NCBI GenBank assembly: GCA_964408805.1 | Contig: CAYPAV010000038.1 | Span: 1 to 27,442 of the forward strand | Direction of reading: 5' to 3' | Length of the DNA: 27,442 bases | DNA from: CAYPAV01 sp964408805 | GTDB lineage: Bacteria > Pseudomonadota > Alphaproteobacteria > UBA8366 | Part shown: piece after piece, positions 14,425-20,546 of the stretch | Position numbering within the stretch: the first letter of the stretch is position 1 | Layout of the letters: each line of letters opens with the position of its first letter | Program-made: the position numbers and the translations under genes | Notes under the pieces: generated by a model | Seen by the model: the letters and a program-made list of their open reading frames with translations, nothing else | Told to the model about the DNA's origin: nothing | Database searches by the model: none

Positions 14425-16154
14425 CGGCGCTATTCACGGCTGGCTATATCGGTGGGATGGAGATCCGCAACCGGATCGTGATGCCGCCAATGACGACCCG
14501 GCTTGCCGACGCGGACGGTTGCGTCACGAATGCGACCATCGCGTACTATCGGGCGCGGGCGCTCGGCGGCGTCGGACTTATGACGATCGAAATGGCATCG
14601 CCGGAGAAGGCCGGCCGCCACCGGATGCGCGAACTCGGCATCTACGACGACAAGTTCCTTCCAGGCCTGACAAGCCTGGTCGAGAGCCTGCGCGACTGCG
14701 GCGCCAAAGTCTCGATCCAGCTCGGCCATGGCGGCGGCCACACGCGCGAGGATATCTGCGGCGAGCCGCCGATCGCCCCCTCCGCCATTCCACACTCCGT
14801 ATTCGAGGTTACCAACGAGACGATCATACCTCTGGAGATGACCAGAGAGCGGATCGAGCGGACAACCCGGGCGTTCGTCGCCGCCGCCCAAAGGGCGCAA
14901 CAAGCCGGATTCGACTGCGTCGAGCTGCACGCCGCTCATGGCTATCTGATTTCGCAGTTTCTTTGTCCCGAGGAAAATCGAAGGACCGACGAATATGGCG
15001 GCTCGCTCGAGAACCGGGCGCGGTTCGGCCTGGATATCCTGCGCCGAACCAAGCGCGAGGCGCCGGGACTACCCGTGATTTTCCGGTTGAGCGTAGATGA
15101 CCTGTTCCCGACGGGCATGCCGTTTTCGGAAGGCCTCGAGGTCGCGAAATGGGCCGCCGAAGCAGGCGCCGATGCGATTCATGTTTCGGCCGGGCACTAC
15201 CGCTCGCTGCCGTCCGCCGCGATGGTGGCGCCGCCGATGATCTGCCCGGACGCCACGTTTCTCGACTACGCCGCGCGGGTCAAGCAAGCGGTCGATGTGC
15301 CGGTCATCGCCGTTGGCAGGTTGGGCGATCCGGCCACGGCCATGGCTGCGGTCGATACCGGCAAGACCGACTTCGTCGCGCTCGGGCGGAGTGTCATCGC
15401 CGACCCGGATTGGGTCGACAAGGCGGAGCAGGGGCTGGCGATCCGCCGCTGCCTGGCGTGCAACACCTGCATCGATGAAATGCGCGGCGGCGCCCAAATC
15501 GGGTGCCTGATAAACCCGGTCGCCGGACATGAACTGGAGTACACGGAATCGTCCCCGCCAAGAGGGCGCGACATCTGTGTGATCGGCGCCGGCCCGGCGG
15601 GGCTGTGCTACGCGCAGTTGGCCGCGGACGGCAACAAGGTCACGGTTATTGAGCGTGAGCCGGTGGCGGGCGGCGCGCTCCGCCTTGCCGCAAAGGCGCC
15701 GGCATTCCAGGAGGTCGAAACACGCGAGGCTTGCTTCCAAGTCTACTTGGCGGAAATGGAAAGGGCCTGCCGTGAGGCGGGCGTGGAATTTCGCTACGGC
15801 GTAGACATAACCGGACACCCCGAGATGCTCGAGCCGTTCGAACTGATCGTCTTCGCCACCGGCGCGCGCTACGGTTACGGTCTGGGCGCCCTGGCGCCGC
15901 GCCTGCTCGCTTCCGGCCTTGGCCGGACGACGCTGGCAAGACGCCTGTTTGCTTCGCAAGGATTGAAAAATTGGTTTTATTATCGCGCGAGGACCGGAAC
16001 CGGGGCGGGAATGCTGAAACTTACCCGGCCCGGTCAAGAGGTTGTCGTGATCGGCGACGCGGCACGTGCCGGCAAGGGCGGGGAAGCAATTTCCGATGCC
16101 TTCCGCGCCGCGCTGTTCGGCCAAGGTCGGAGGGCCGTTTCAAGAAAATCGTGA
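14421..16154 (+). CDS. Old Yellow Enzyme/2,4-dienoyl-CoA reductase-like Fe-S flavoprotein, shortened dinucleotide-binding region
   Basis: The protein has 577 residues and starts with GTG (GTGA overlap with the previous stop). Residues 1-335 form an FMN-binding TIM barrel of the OYE family with the active-site ELHAAHGYLISQFLCP (His170, His173, Tyr175) and DEYGGSLENRARF. Four cysteines at 344, 347, 350 and 362 (C-x2-C-x2-C-x11-C) should hold a 4Fe-4S cluster. An FAD-binding GAGPAG is at 389-394, and VVVIGDAARAGKGGEAI near the end closes the FAD domain. Compared with 2,4-dienoyl-CoA reductase and trimethylamine dehydrogenase, which also carry an NAD(P)-binding insert and are about 670-730 residues, the segment after FATGARYGYG is short and shows no second GxGxxG. 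It probably reduces or oxidises an enone or enoyl-CoA; the electron donor may not be NAD(P)H. Confidence 0.9.
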   Translation: MTALFTAGYIGGMEIRNRIVMPPMTTRLADADGCVTNATIAYYRARALGGVGLMTIEMASPEKAGRHRMRELGIYDDKFLPGLTSLVESLRDCGAKVSIQLGHGGGHTREDICGEPPIAPSAIPHSVFEVTNETIIPLEMTRERIERTTRAFVAAAQRAQQAGFDCVELHAAHGYLISQFLCPEENRRTDEYGGSLENRARFGLDILRRTKREAPGLPVIFRLSVDDLFPTGMPFSEGLEVAKWAAEAGADAIHVSAGHYRSLPSAAMVAPPMICPDATFLDYAARVKQAVDVPVIAVGRLGDPATAMAAVDTGKTDFVALGRSVIADPDWVDKAEQGLAIRRCLACNTCIDEMRGGAQIGCLINPVAGHELEYTESSPPRGRDICVIGAGPAGLCYAQLAADGNKVTVIEREPVAGGALRLAAKAPAFQEVETREACFQVYLAEMERACREAGVEFRYGVDITGHPEMLEPFELIVFATGARYGYGLGALAPRLLASGLGRTTLARRLFASQGLKNWFYYRARTGTGAGMLKLTRPGQEVVVIGDAARAGKGGEAISDAFRAALFGQGRRAVSRKS

Positions 16155-16180
16155 AATCGACAATGCGAGGAGTGACGATC

Positions 16181-16621
16181 ATGGGAGAGCTTTATGTCAA
16201 GGTTGGCGATCGGGTCGAGTTTGCCAAGACAGTGGGCGAGAGCGACGTTTATCTGTTCGCCGGGATTACCGGTGATTTCGCCGGGAATCACGTAAACGAG
16301 GAGTACATGAAGGACTCCTCCTATGGCAGGCGAATTGCCCACGGCGCGCTTCTGGTGGGCTTCATGTCCACGACATCGTCAATGATGATCGCCAACTGTC
16401 TGACGCCGGATACCGATGAAACGCCGGTGTCGCTCGGCTACGATCGCGTCCGGTTCATCAAGCCGGTGTTCATCGGCGACACCGTGACGGTTAGCTACGC
16501 GATCGCCGAGATTGATCTCGAACGGCGCCGTTGGAAATCGAAGATAACCGTCACCAATCAGCACGGGGAAACAGTTGGCGCCGCCGAGCATATCATGCAG
16601 TGGGTGAAAAACGCCGCCTGA
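16181..16621 (+). CDS. MaoC-like (R)-specific enoyl-CoA hydratase
   Basis: The protein has 146 residues from ATG 16181, selected because GAGGAG lies about 8 bases before it. The hydratase-2 hot-dog motif is clear: FAGITGDFAGNHVNEEYMKD followed by GRRIAHGALLVGFMS. The catalytic pair is Asp32 and His37. The length is typical of single-domain MaoC hydratases. It adds water to a trans-2-enoyl-CoA. The gene is the last of the catabolic operon, 26 bases after the OYE-type gene, and fits a role after the CoA-transferase. The C-terminal VRFIKPVFIGDTVTVSYAI matches the second strand-rich half of the fold. Confidence 0.93.
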   Translation: MGELYVKVGDRVEFAKTVGESDVYLFAGITGDFAGNHVNEEYMKDSSYGRRIAHGALLVGFMSTTSSMMIANCLTPDTDETPVSLGYDRVRFIKPVFIGDTVTVSYAIAEIDLERRRWKSKITVTNQHGETVGAAEHIMQWVKNAA

Positions 16622-16957
16622 GCCGCGAGCAACAACGAAGAGCTTGAATAGATACTGACAGGCTGGATTAAATGGCTGCCAGTCAATGATCTAGGCCCAG
16701 ACTACTCGAAGACGGCTGGGCACCTCATCAAGCGTGGTTTGCCGCGTATTTTTGCCACTCGGCGAATAATCCAGAAGTATCCGAGTTCAATCGAGTGACC
16801 AATGCGGTCGACGACAGCGAACGCGCTCCCGCCCAACCAAACGACGATATTCAGCCCATGCAAGTTCCTCGCAAACCGCCTTATCGGTATTGCCTGCCTC
16901 ACCCGCCCTGAGAATAGCTTCCCGTTTGAACTCCGAACTGTATCGCTTCGGCTTCGC
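16622..16957. other. IS-derived or decayed DNA after the operon
   Basis: No intact gene is seen. The right part (down to about 16860) is antisense to the start of an IS3 orfA. The rest does not match anything I recognise in six frames. At 16668-16681 the sequence TTAAATGGCTGCCA repeats, with one mismatch, a 14-base sequence in the tail of the left IS3 element (2478-2491), in the same orientation. This suggests IS end remnants. Confidence 0.5.
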
Positions 16958-16960
16958 CAT
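16857..16960 (-). pseudogene. IS3-family OrfA, N-terminal fragment
   Basis: On the minus strand an ATG at 16960 opens MAKPKRYSSEFKREAILRAG followed by EAGNTDKAVCEEL, the start of the helix-turn-helix domain of an IS3-type OrfA. Homology stops after about 33-35 codons and the frame continues into unrelated sequence. The ATG lies only about 6 bases from the start of istA homology on the other strand, so no IS3 left end is left. It is a recombination scar rather than a movable element, and from a different IS3 subgroup than the orfB at 1574. Confidence 0.6.
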
Positions 16961-16965
16961 CCTCT

Positions 16966-17556
16966 TACGACGCTTGCGACCGACGTCCCGGACGGGTGAG
17001 TTCGATGTCGCTGGTGCGCTACCGCAACAATGATTACTCGGTGCCCGTCGCATACGGCCATCGCGAGGTTCTGATCCGCGGTTACGTCGACCAGTTGGTC
17101 ATCAGCTGCGGTGCCGAGGTGATCGCCTGCCACCGGCGGTCCTACGAGCGCGAAGACCTGATCTTCGATCCGCTGCACTACCTGCCGCTGATCGAGAAGA
17201 AGATCGGCGCGCTCGACCAGGCCGCGCCGCTGAAGGACTGGAATCTACCCGAGGCTTTCGTCACCCTGCGCCGCCTGATGGAGGCACGCATGGGCAAGGC
17301 TGGCAAACGGGAGTACGTCCAGGTCCTGCGTCTCATGGAGACCTTCCGTCTCACCGAGGTCGAGGCGGCGATCCGCGATGCCCTGAAGTTGGGCGCGATC
17401 GGCTTCGATGCGGTCAAGCACTTGGTGCTGTGCCGGATCGAGCGCCGACCGCCGCGGCTTGATCTCGACCTCTACCCCTATCTTCCGAGAGCCAGGGTCG
17501 CGACCACGTTGGCCGGGAGTTACATGAGCCTGCTGTCGAGAACCGGTGGCCAATGA
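16966..17556 (+). pseudogene. istA: IS21-family transposase IstA, C-terminal part (5' truncated)
   Basis: The frame YDACDRRPGRVSSMSLVRYR and onward is the C-terminal domain of IstA, including NDYSVPVAYGHREVLIRGYV, HRRSYEREDLIFDPLHYLPL and IERRPPRLDLDLYPYLPRA. Homology begins around 16966, directly against the IS3 orfA start on the other strand, and runs to the natural stop at 17556. The stop overlaps the istB ATG at 17553 (ATGA), as in intact IS21 elements. The catalytic domain is missing. The N-terminal 264 residues of a closely matching IstA lie at 641-1431 on the minus strand. About 45 residues of a normal IstA are absent from both pieces. Confidence 0.88.
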
Positions 17557-17714
17557 CTGATACGCCAAAGGTGCTTCTGGAACATCATCTCAAAAAGCTC
17601 AAGCTGCCGACGTTCCTGCGCGAGCACGATAAGCTCGCCCGGCAATGCGCTTCGGAAGCATCTGCACAGCGGCGAGATGCTGCTGGTCGTGTCTCGAAAG
17701 TGGTGGAAATATGA
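17553..17714 (+). pseudogene. istB: IS21 helper ATPase IstB, N-terminal stub
   Basis: The frame starts MTDTPKVLLEHHLKKLKLPT, the usual IstB beginning, and matches the family for about 35 codons (to LARQCASE). It then runs through about 25 unrelated bases into the left end of the IS256 element and stops at 17714. The AAA+ ATPase domain with its Walker motifs is lost. Confidence 0.85.
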
Positions 17715-19072
17715 AGGGGGCGTAATCTCCGGGTGAACCAAACCACCCAATCGGCGGCACCCGCTGCCCAGGAGAACACGCTATGAACATAAGAACCGAA
17801 ACGTCGGCACTTGCGCTACTTTCCAATGAATCTGGTTACGACCCAATTGAGGACCGTCTACGGTTTAACATCCGCGCCACCATCGAGGCGGTGTTCGAGG
17901 AGGAGTTACAGACTTTTCTTGGTCGATGCCGTTACGGCCGTGGCGGCGACGGCGCGAAAGGGCGCCGCAACGGTCACAGGGAACGGCGGATCATCGGTAC
18001 TTTTGGTGCGGAGACCGTGGCGGTGCCGCGCGCGCGCGTTCTGGATGAGGATGGTCAGAGTTCGGAATGGCGCTCGAAGGCCCTGCCGCGATATCAGCGC
18101 ATGACGAAGAAGGCCGAGGCGCTAATAGCTGCGGTCTATCTTGCTGGCGTCAACACCCGGCGGGTAAAACGGGCGCTGTTCGGTCTCTTTCAAGGTGCCG
18201 TCGGTAAGGACGTCGTCAGCCGGGCTTGGCGGAAAGTGAAGACGGACTGGAACACTTGGTGTGAGCGGAGTCTTGCGGGTGAGGATATCGTTCGACTGAT
18301 CCTGGATGGCACGGTCATCAAGACCCGGCTGGACCGGAAGGTGGCCGTGATCTCGGTGCTTGCGGCAATCGGTGTGCGCCGGGATGGCCAGAAGGTTTTG
18401 TTATCCATCATGAATATGGGAGGCGAGAGCACAGCAGCCTGGCGCCAGTTCCTGAACGATTTGGACGCGCGTGGGTTGAAAGCCCCTGAATTCGTCATTG
18501 TTGATGGCGCACCTGGACTAGAGGCGGCTCTTGTCGCGCTCTGGGGCGATGTTCCCATTCAGCGCTGCACGGTTCACAAACACCGCAATCTCCTCGGCCA
18601 TGCCCCGAAGCACATGCACGATGAACTGGGCGAAGATTACCGCGACATGATCTATGCAAACACGACAAAGGAGGTCGAGATACGGCGCAAGGCGTTCCTG
18701 CGCAAATGGCGGCTGAAGTGCAAATCCGTCGCCGACAGCCTCGAAGAGGCGGGGGATCGCTTGTTCAGTTTCACCCGCTTGGATCCCTCGCAGTGGAAGT
18801 CGGCGCGAACGACAAACGCCATCGAACGCCTCAACGAGGAATTTAGGCGCAGGATCAAAACACAGACCGTGCTACCGAATCCCGATACCGTGGCTATGCT
18901 GCTCTGGGCCTTGTTGGCGTCCGGACAGATCCAAATGCGGAAGGTCGATGGATGGGAGACCCTGTCTCAACCGATCGAACCCGTAATGCTTGACCTCGCC
19001 GCATGATACGGCCAACAATCACCTGCTCGGAGGATGCTTCCTGAGAATTTCCACCAACTCCGCGACACCACC
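17685..19072. mobile_element. IS256-family insertion sequence, apparently complete
   Basis: One transposase gene is bounded by imperfect inverted repeats. The left end reads GGTCGTGTCTCG with GTGGTGGAAAT just inside it. The right end, read on the minus strand from 19072, is GGTGGTGTCGCG with TTGGTGGAAAT at the same place. Over the first 30 or so bases roughly three quarters match. The 8 bases flanking each end (17677-17684 and 19073-19080) are not the same, so no target duplication is left. That fits the loss of DNA beside the element: on the left it abuts an istB stub and on the right a truncated DarT-like gene. Confidence 0.8.
17783..19006 (+). CDS. IS256/Mutator-family transposase, intact
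   Basis: The protein has 407 residues, the normal length for the family. The DDE residues are Asp175 (RLILDGTVIK), Asp241 (FVIVDGAPGLEAAL) and Glu348 (TTNAIERLNEEFRRR). The family C/H motif IQRCTVHKHRNLL lies between the second and third catalytic residues. AGGAGAA lies 6-8 bases before the ATG. No frameshift or stop is seen, so this is the only clearly intact IS transposase with its own recognisable ends in the window. It could still move itself and could supply transposition activity for related elements in the genome. Confidence 0.95.
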   Translation: MNIRTETSALALLSNESGYDPIEDRLRFNIRATIEAVFEEELQTFLGRCRYGRGGDGAKGRRNGHRERRIIGTFGAETVAVPRARVLDEDGQSSEWRSKALPRYQRMTKKAEALIAAVYLAGVNTRRVKRALFGLFQGAVGKDVVSRAWRKVKTDWNTWCERSLAGEDIVRLILDGTVIKTRLDRKVAVISVLAAIGVRRDGQKVLLSIMNMGGESTAAWRQFLNDLDARGLKAPEFVIVDGAPGLEAALVALWGDVPIQRCTVHKHRNLLGHAPKHMHDELGEDYRDMIYANTTKEVEIRRKAFLRKWRLKCKSVADSLEEAGDRLFSFTRLDPSQWKSARTTNAIERLNEEFRRRIKTQTVLPNPDTVAMLLWALLASGQIQMRKVDGWETLSQPIEPVMLDLAA

Positions 19073-19524
19073 TGGCGCGGTACCAAACCATTCTCAAGAA
19101 TGCTTTTGATGTTCTCTAGCCGCGTGAAATGGAACAGTGATTTGATGTTTCGCTTTAAGACAAAATCGGCAATCAGAGATTTGTTATCTCGAATCGGGAA
19201 ATGTGTGGATTTCTTTTTGTCAGGCCGCGTTGTCTTTGGCCGAGAGCTTTCTCGAAAACCCTCAAGCATTTCGATTAGTTCTTGCCTCTCCTGAGGGATC
19301 TCGAGATTCCCGTTTGTTAGCGATTGGACTGGATAGGCACGCGTTCGCTTGCCATTACTGATGGTCAGTGTACCGCTCTCATCCGGAAGAGTTTCAATGA
19401 TCCAAGCGTCCTCACTCACCCCGTCATCGATGCTGCACCCTATCAAGTCCGACAACTCAAGGGATACTTCTTCTTGGCTGAGTGCCCGCAGCACTAGGTC
19501 GCCGGAGAAGCTTGTGTAAGACAT
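19069..19524 (-). pseudogene. DarT-like (DUF4433) ADP-ribosyltransferase toxin, truncated by IS256
   Basis: On the minus strand ATG 19524 has AGGAAA 6 bases upstream. About 110 N-terminal residues of unknown role (MSYTSFSGDLVLRALSQEE and so on) are followed by NIKSLFHFTRLENIKSILEN and GLVPR, the first strand-helix of the DarT domain with the NAD-binding His-Phe-Thr. The IS256 right end begins right after this point, and the frame runs on into IS DNA to 18967. Most of the catalytic domain, including its Arg and Glu, is missing, and no DarG macrodomain partner is seen. DarT enzymes attach ADP-ribose to DNA bases and act as toxins or anti-phage effectors. The identification rests on one short motif, so it is moderate. 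The extra N-terminal domain is unlike the shortest DarT proteins. Confidence 0.6.
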
Positions 19525-19625
19525 GTCAAGTTTCCTGTCTTCTCAGCGATGATCCCGCAAATGATCAGTATAGATGGCTGAAGGGTTTAATAGACGGTGT
19601 TGGGGCATTGCACATGCACTGTGCC

Positions 19626-19979
19626 TTATGCAGCCCTCGGCTCAACTTCCTTCTCAATTCGCTTGCGCAAATCCCTGTCGGCGACATCCAGGTCATACCG
19701 GGCCTGAAGATTAATCCAGAACTCTGGGGTCGTCCCGAAGTAGCGCGCCAGCCGAAGGGCCGTGTCGGTCGTGATTGCACGTCGTCCGCGGACAATATCG
19801 TTGGCGCGCGAGCGCGGGACTTTGATGGCATTGGCGAACTCGTAGACACTAAGTGCCATTGGCTCCAAGAAATCATCCTTGAGGATCTCGCCTGGATGGA
19901 CCGGTGCGAGCCTCTTGCCAGAGGTGACTTCCAAGAGGTCGATCTGATGACTGTCAATATCTTCGCGTTTGATGGTCAT
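19626..19979 (-). CDS. higA: HigA-family antitoxin (Xre-type HTH)
   Basis: The protein has 117 residues from the ATG whose complement lies at 19977-19979, which has GAGGAGC 5 bases upstream. After a 24-residue lead, LAPVHPGEILKDDFLEPMAL opens the typical HigA domain. The helix-turn-helix is SVYEFANAIKVPRSRANDIV and the domain ends LARYFGTTPEFWINLQARYD. It should neutralise the HigB-type toxin encoded just upstream (10 bases between genes) and repress the shared promoter. The toxin-first order is usual for higBA modules. Confidence 0.93.
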   Translation of the reverse strand: MTIKREDIDSHQIDLLEVTSGKRLAPVHPGEILKDDFLEPMALSVYEFANAIKVPRSRANDIVRGRRAITTDTALRLARYFGTTPEFWINLQARYDLDVADRDLRKRIEKEVEPRAA

Positions 19980-19989
19980 GGTTTGCTCC

Positions 19990-20271
19990 TCAATGGTAGT
20001 CGACGATCCCGACGTCCCAGGCGTCTTCATCACGCCATGCGAAGCAGATCCGCCACTGATCGTTGATCCGAATGCTATGTTGTCCTCGCCGGTCACCCCG
20101 CAACGCCTCGAGACGGTTGCCCGGTGGAACGCGCAGATCTTTGAGCTTTGCCGCCGCATCGACGGCCAGTAGCTTCGCTCGGGCTCGTCTCTGAATCTGA
20201 GCCGGCAAACCTTTTACTGCATGACCTAAGAAGATGGCTGCTGTACGTTTGTCGGCGAAGCTCTTGATCAT
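19990..20271 (-). CDS. higB: HigB/RelE-family toxin
   Basis: The protein has 93 residues starting MIKSFADKRTAAIFLGHAVK. The RelE/ParE fold is seen in RRARAKLLAVDAAAKLKDLR, RLEALRGDRRGQHSIRIND and WRICFAWRDEDAWDVGIVDYH, which ends with the family's usual DYH. Members of this branch bind ribosomes and cut mRNA. The gene is first in a two-gene minus-strand operon with higA. Upstream is a consensus-like TTGACA and a palindromic operator. The module sits between the truncated DarT-like gene and a prophage remnant. Confidence 0.93.
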   Translation of the reverse strand: MIKSFADKRTAAIFLGHAVKGLPAQIQRRARAKLLAVDAAAKLKDLRVPPGNRLEALRGDRRGQHSIRINDQWRICFAWRDEDAWDVGIVDYH

Positions 20272-20278
20272 AGTGTAC

Positions 20279-20306
20279 CGTACCGTATTCCGGTACGTAC
20301 TGTCAA
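20279..20306 (-). promoter_or_regulatory. higBA promoter with palindromic operator
   Basis: CGTACCG (20279-20285) and CGGTACG (20291-20297) form a perfect inverted repeat with 5-base spacer, 7 bases upstream of the toxin start. On the minus strand a perfect -35 hexamer TTGACA (complement at 20301-20306) is followed by the operator, and a TACGGT lies 18 bases downstream as a possible -10. Binding of the HigA-toxin complex here would cover the promoter, the normal form of self-control. Confidence 0.6.
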
Positions 20307-20436
20307 TCGTTACGTTCTGTTTGGCGGTACGTTAAAATCCTTCGTATTGAGCCTATTTCGCGGGTCCTTCCTGGCGCCAATCGTATGCGGGGGGCGGATG
20401 CTCGGCATTTCGCTAGCGTCAGGGCCGCCCACTTAC

Positions 20437-20517
20437 TTGACAATCGCTTGACAGCTTGACGTGAAAATCGCGGCTTCCCGCGACTTTCGGCCATTCTTCC
20501 TGTCAAGCGGCAGTCAA
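20437..20517. repeat. Large inverted repeat of TTGAC boxes around a small hairpin
   Basis: TTGACAATCGCTTGACAG (20437-20454) is matched at 15 of 18 positions by the reverse complement of 20500-20517. A further TTGAC (20456-20460) lies inside and another inverted GTCAAG (20533-20538) lies 8 bases before the methyltransferase start. The 45-base centre holds a perfect 6-bp hairpin, TCGCGG-CTTC-CCGCGA (20468-20483). The layout looks like a multi-site binding region for a regulator, an integrase/excisionase or a replication protein at the edge of the prophage remnant. Confidence 0.6.
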
Positions 20518-20546
20518 CCGAAGCCGAACTTTGTCAAGTCATCGAG

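Noticed and set aside
14378..15100. Plus-strand frame of 240 codons overlapping the aldolase and OYE genes
   Set aside because: Shadow frame in GC-rich DNA, Arg-rich, fully inside two well-supported genes.
15069..16124. Minus-strand frame of 351 codons
   Set aside because: Antisense to the OYE/FAD fusion with no motif of its own; long antisense frames are common at this GC content.
1574..16960. IS3 orfB (1574) and IS3 orfA fragment (16960) as two halves of one element
   Set aside because: The orfA start belongs, as far as can be judged, to a different IS3 subgroup than the one this orfB represents, so a common origin is not supported.
17677..19080. Target-site duplication of the IS256 element
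   Set aside because: The 8-base flanks (17677-17684 and 19073-19080) differ, and shifting the ends by a few bases does not give a convincing match.
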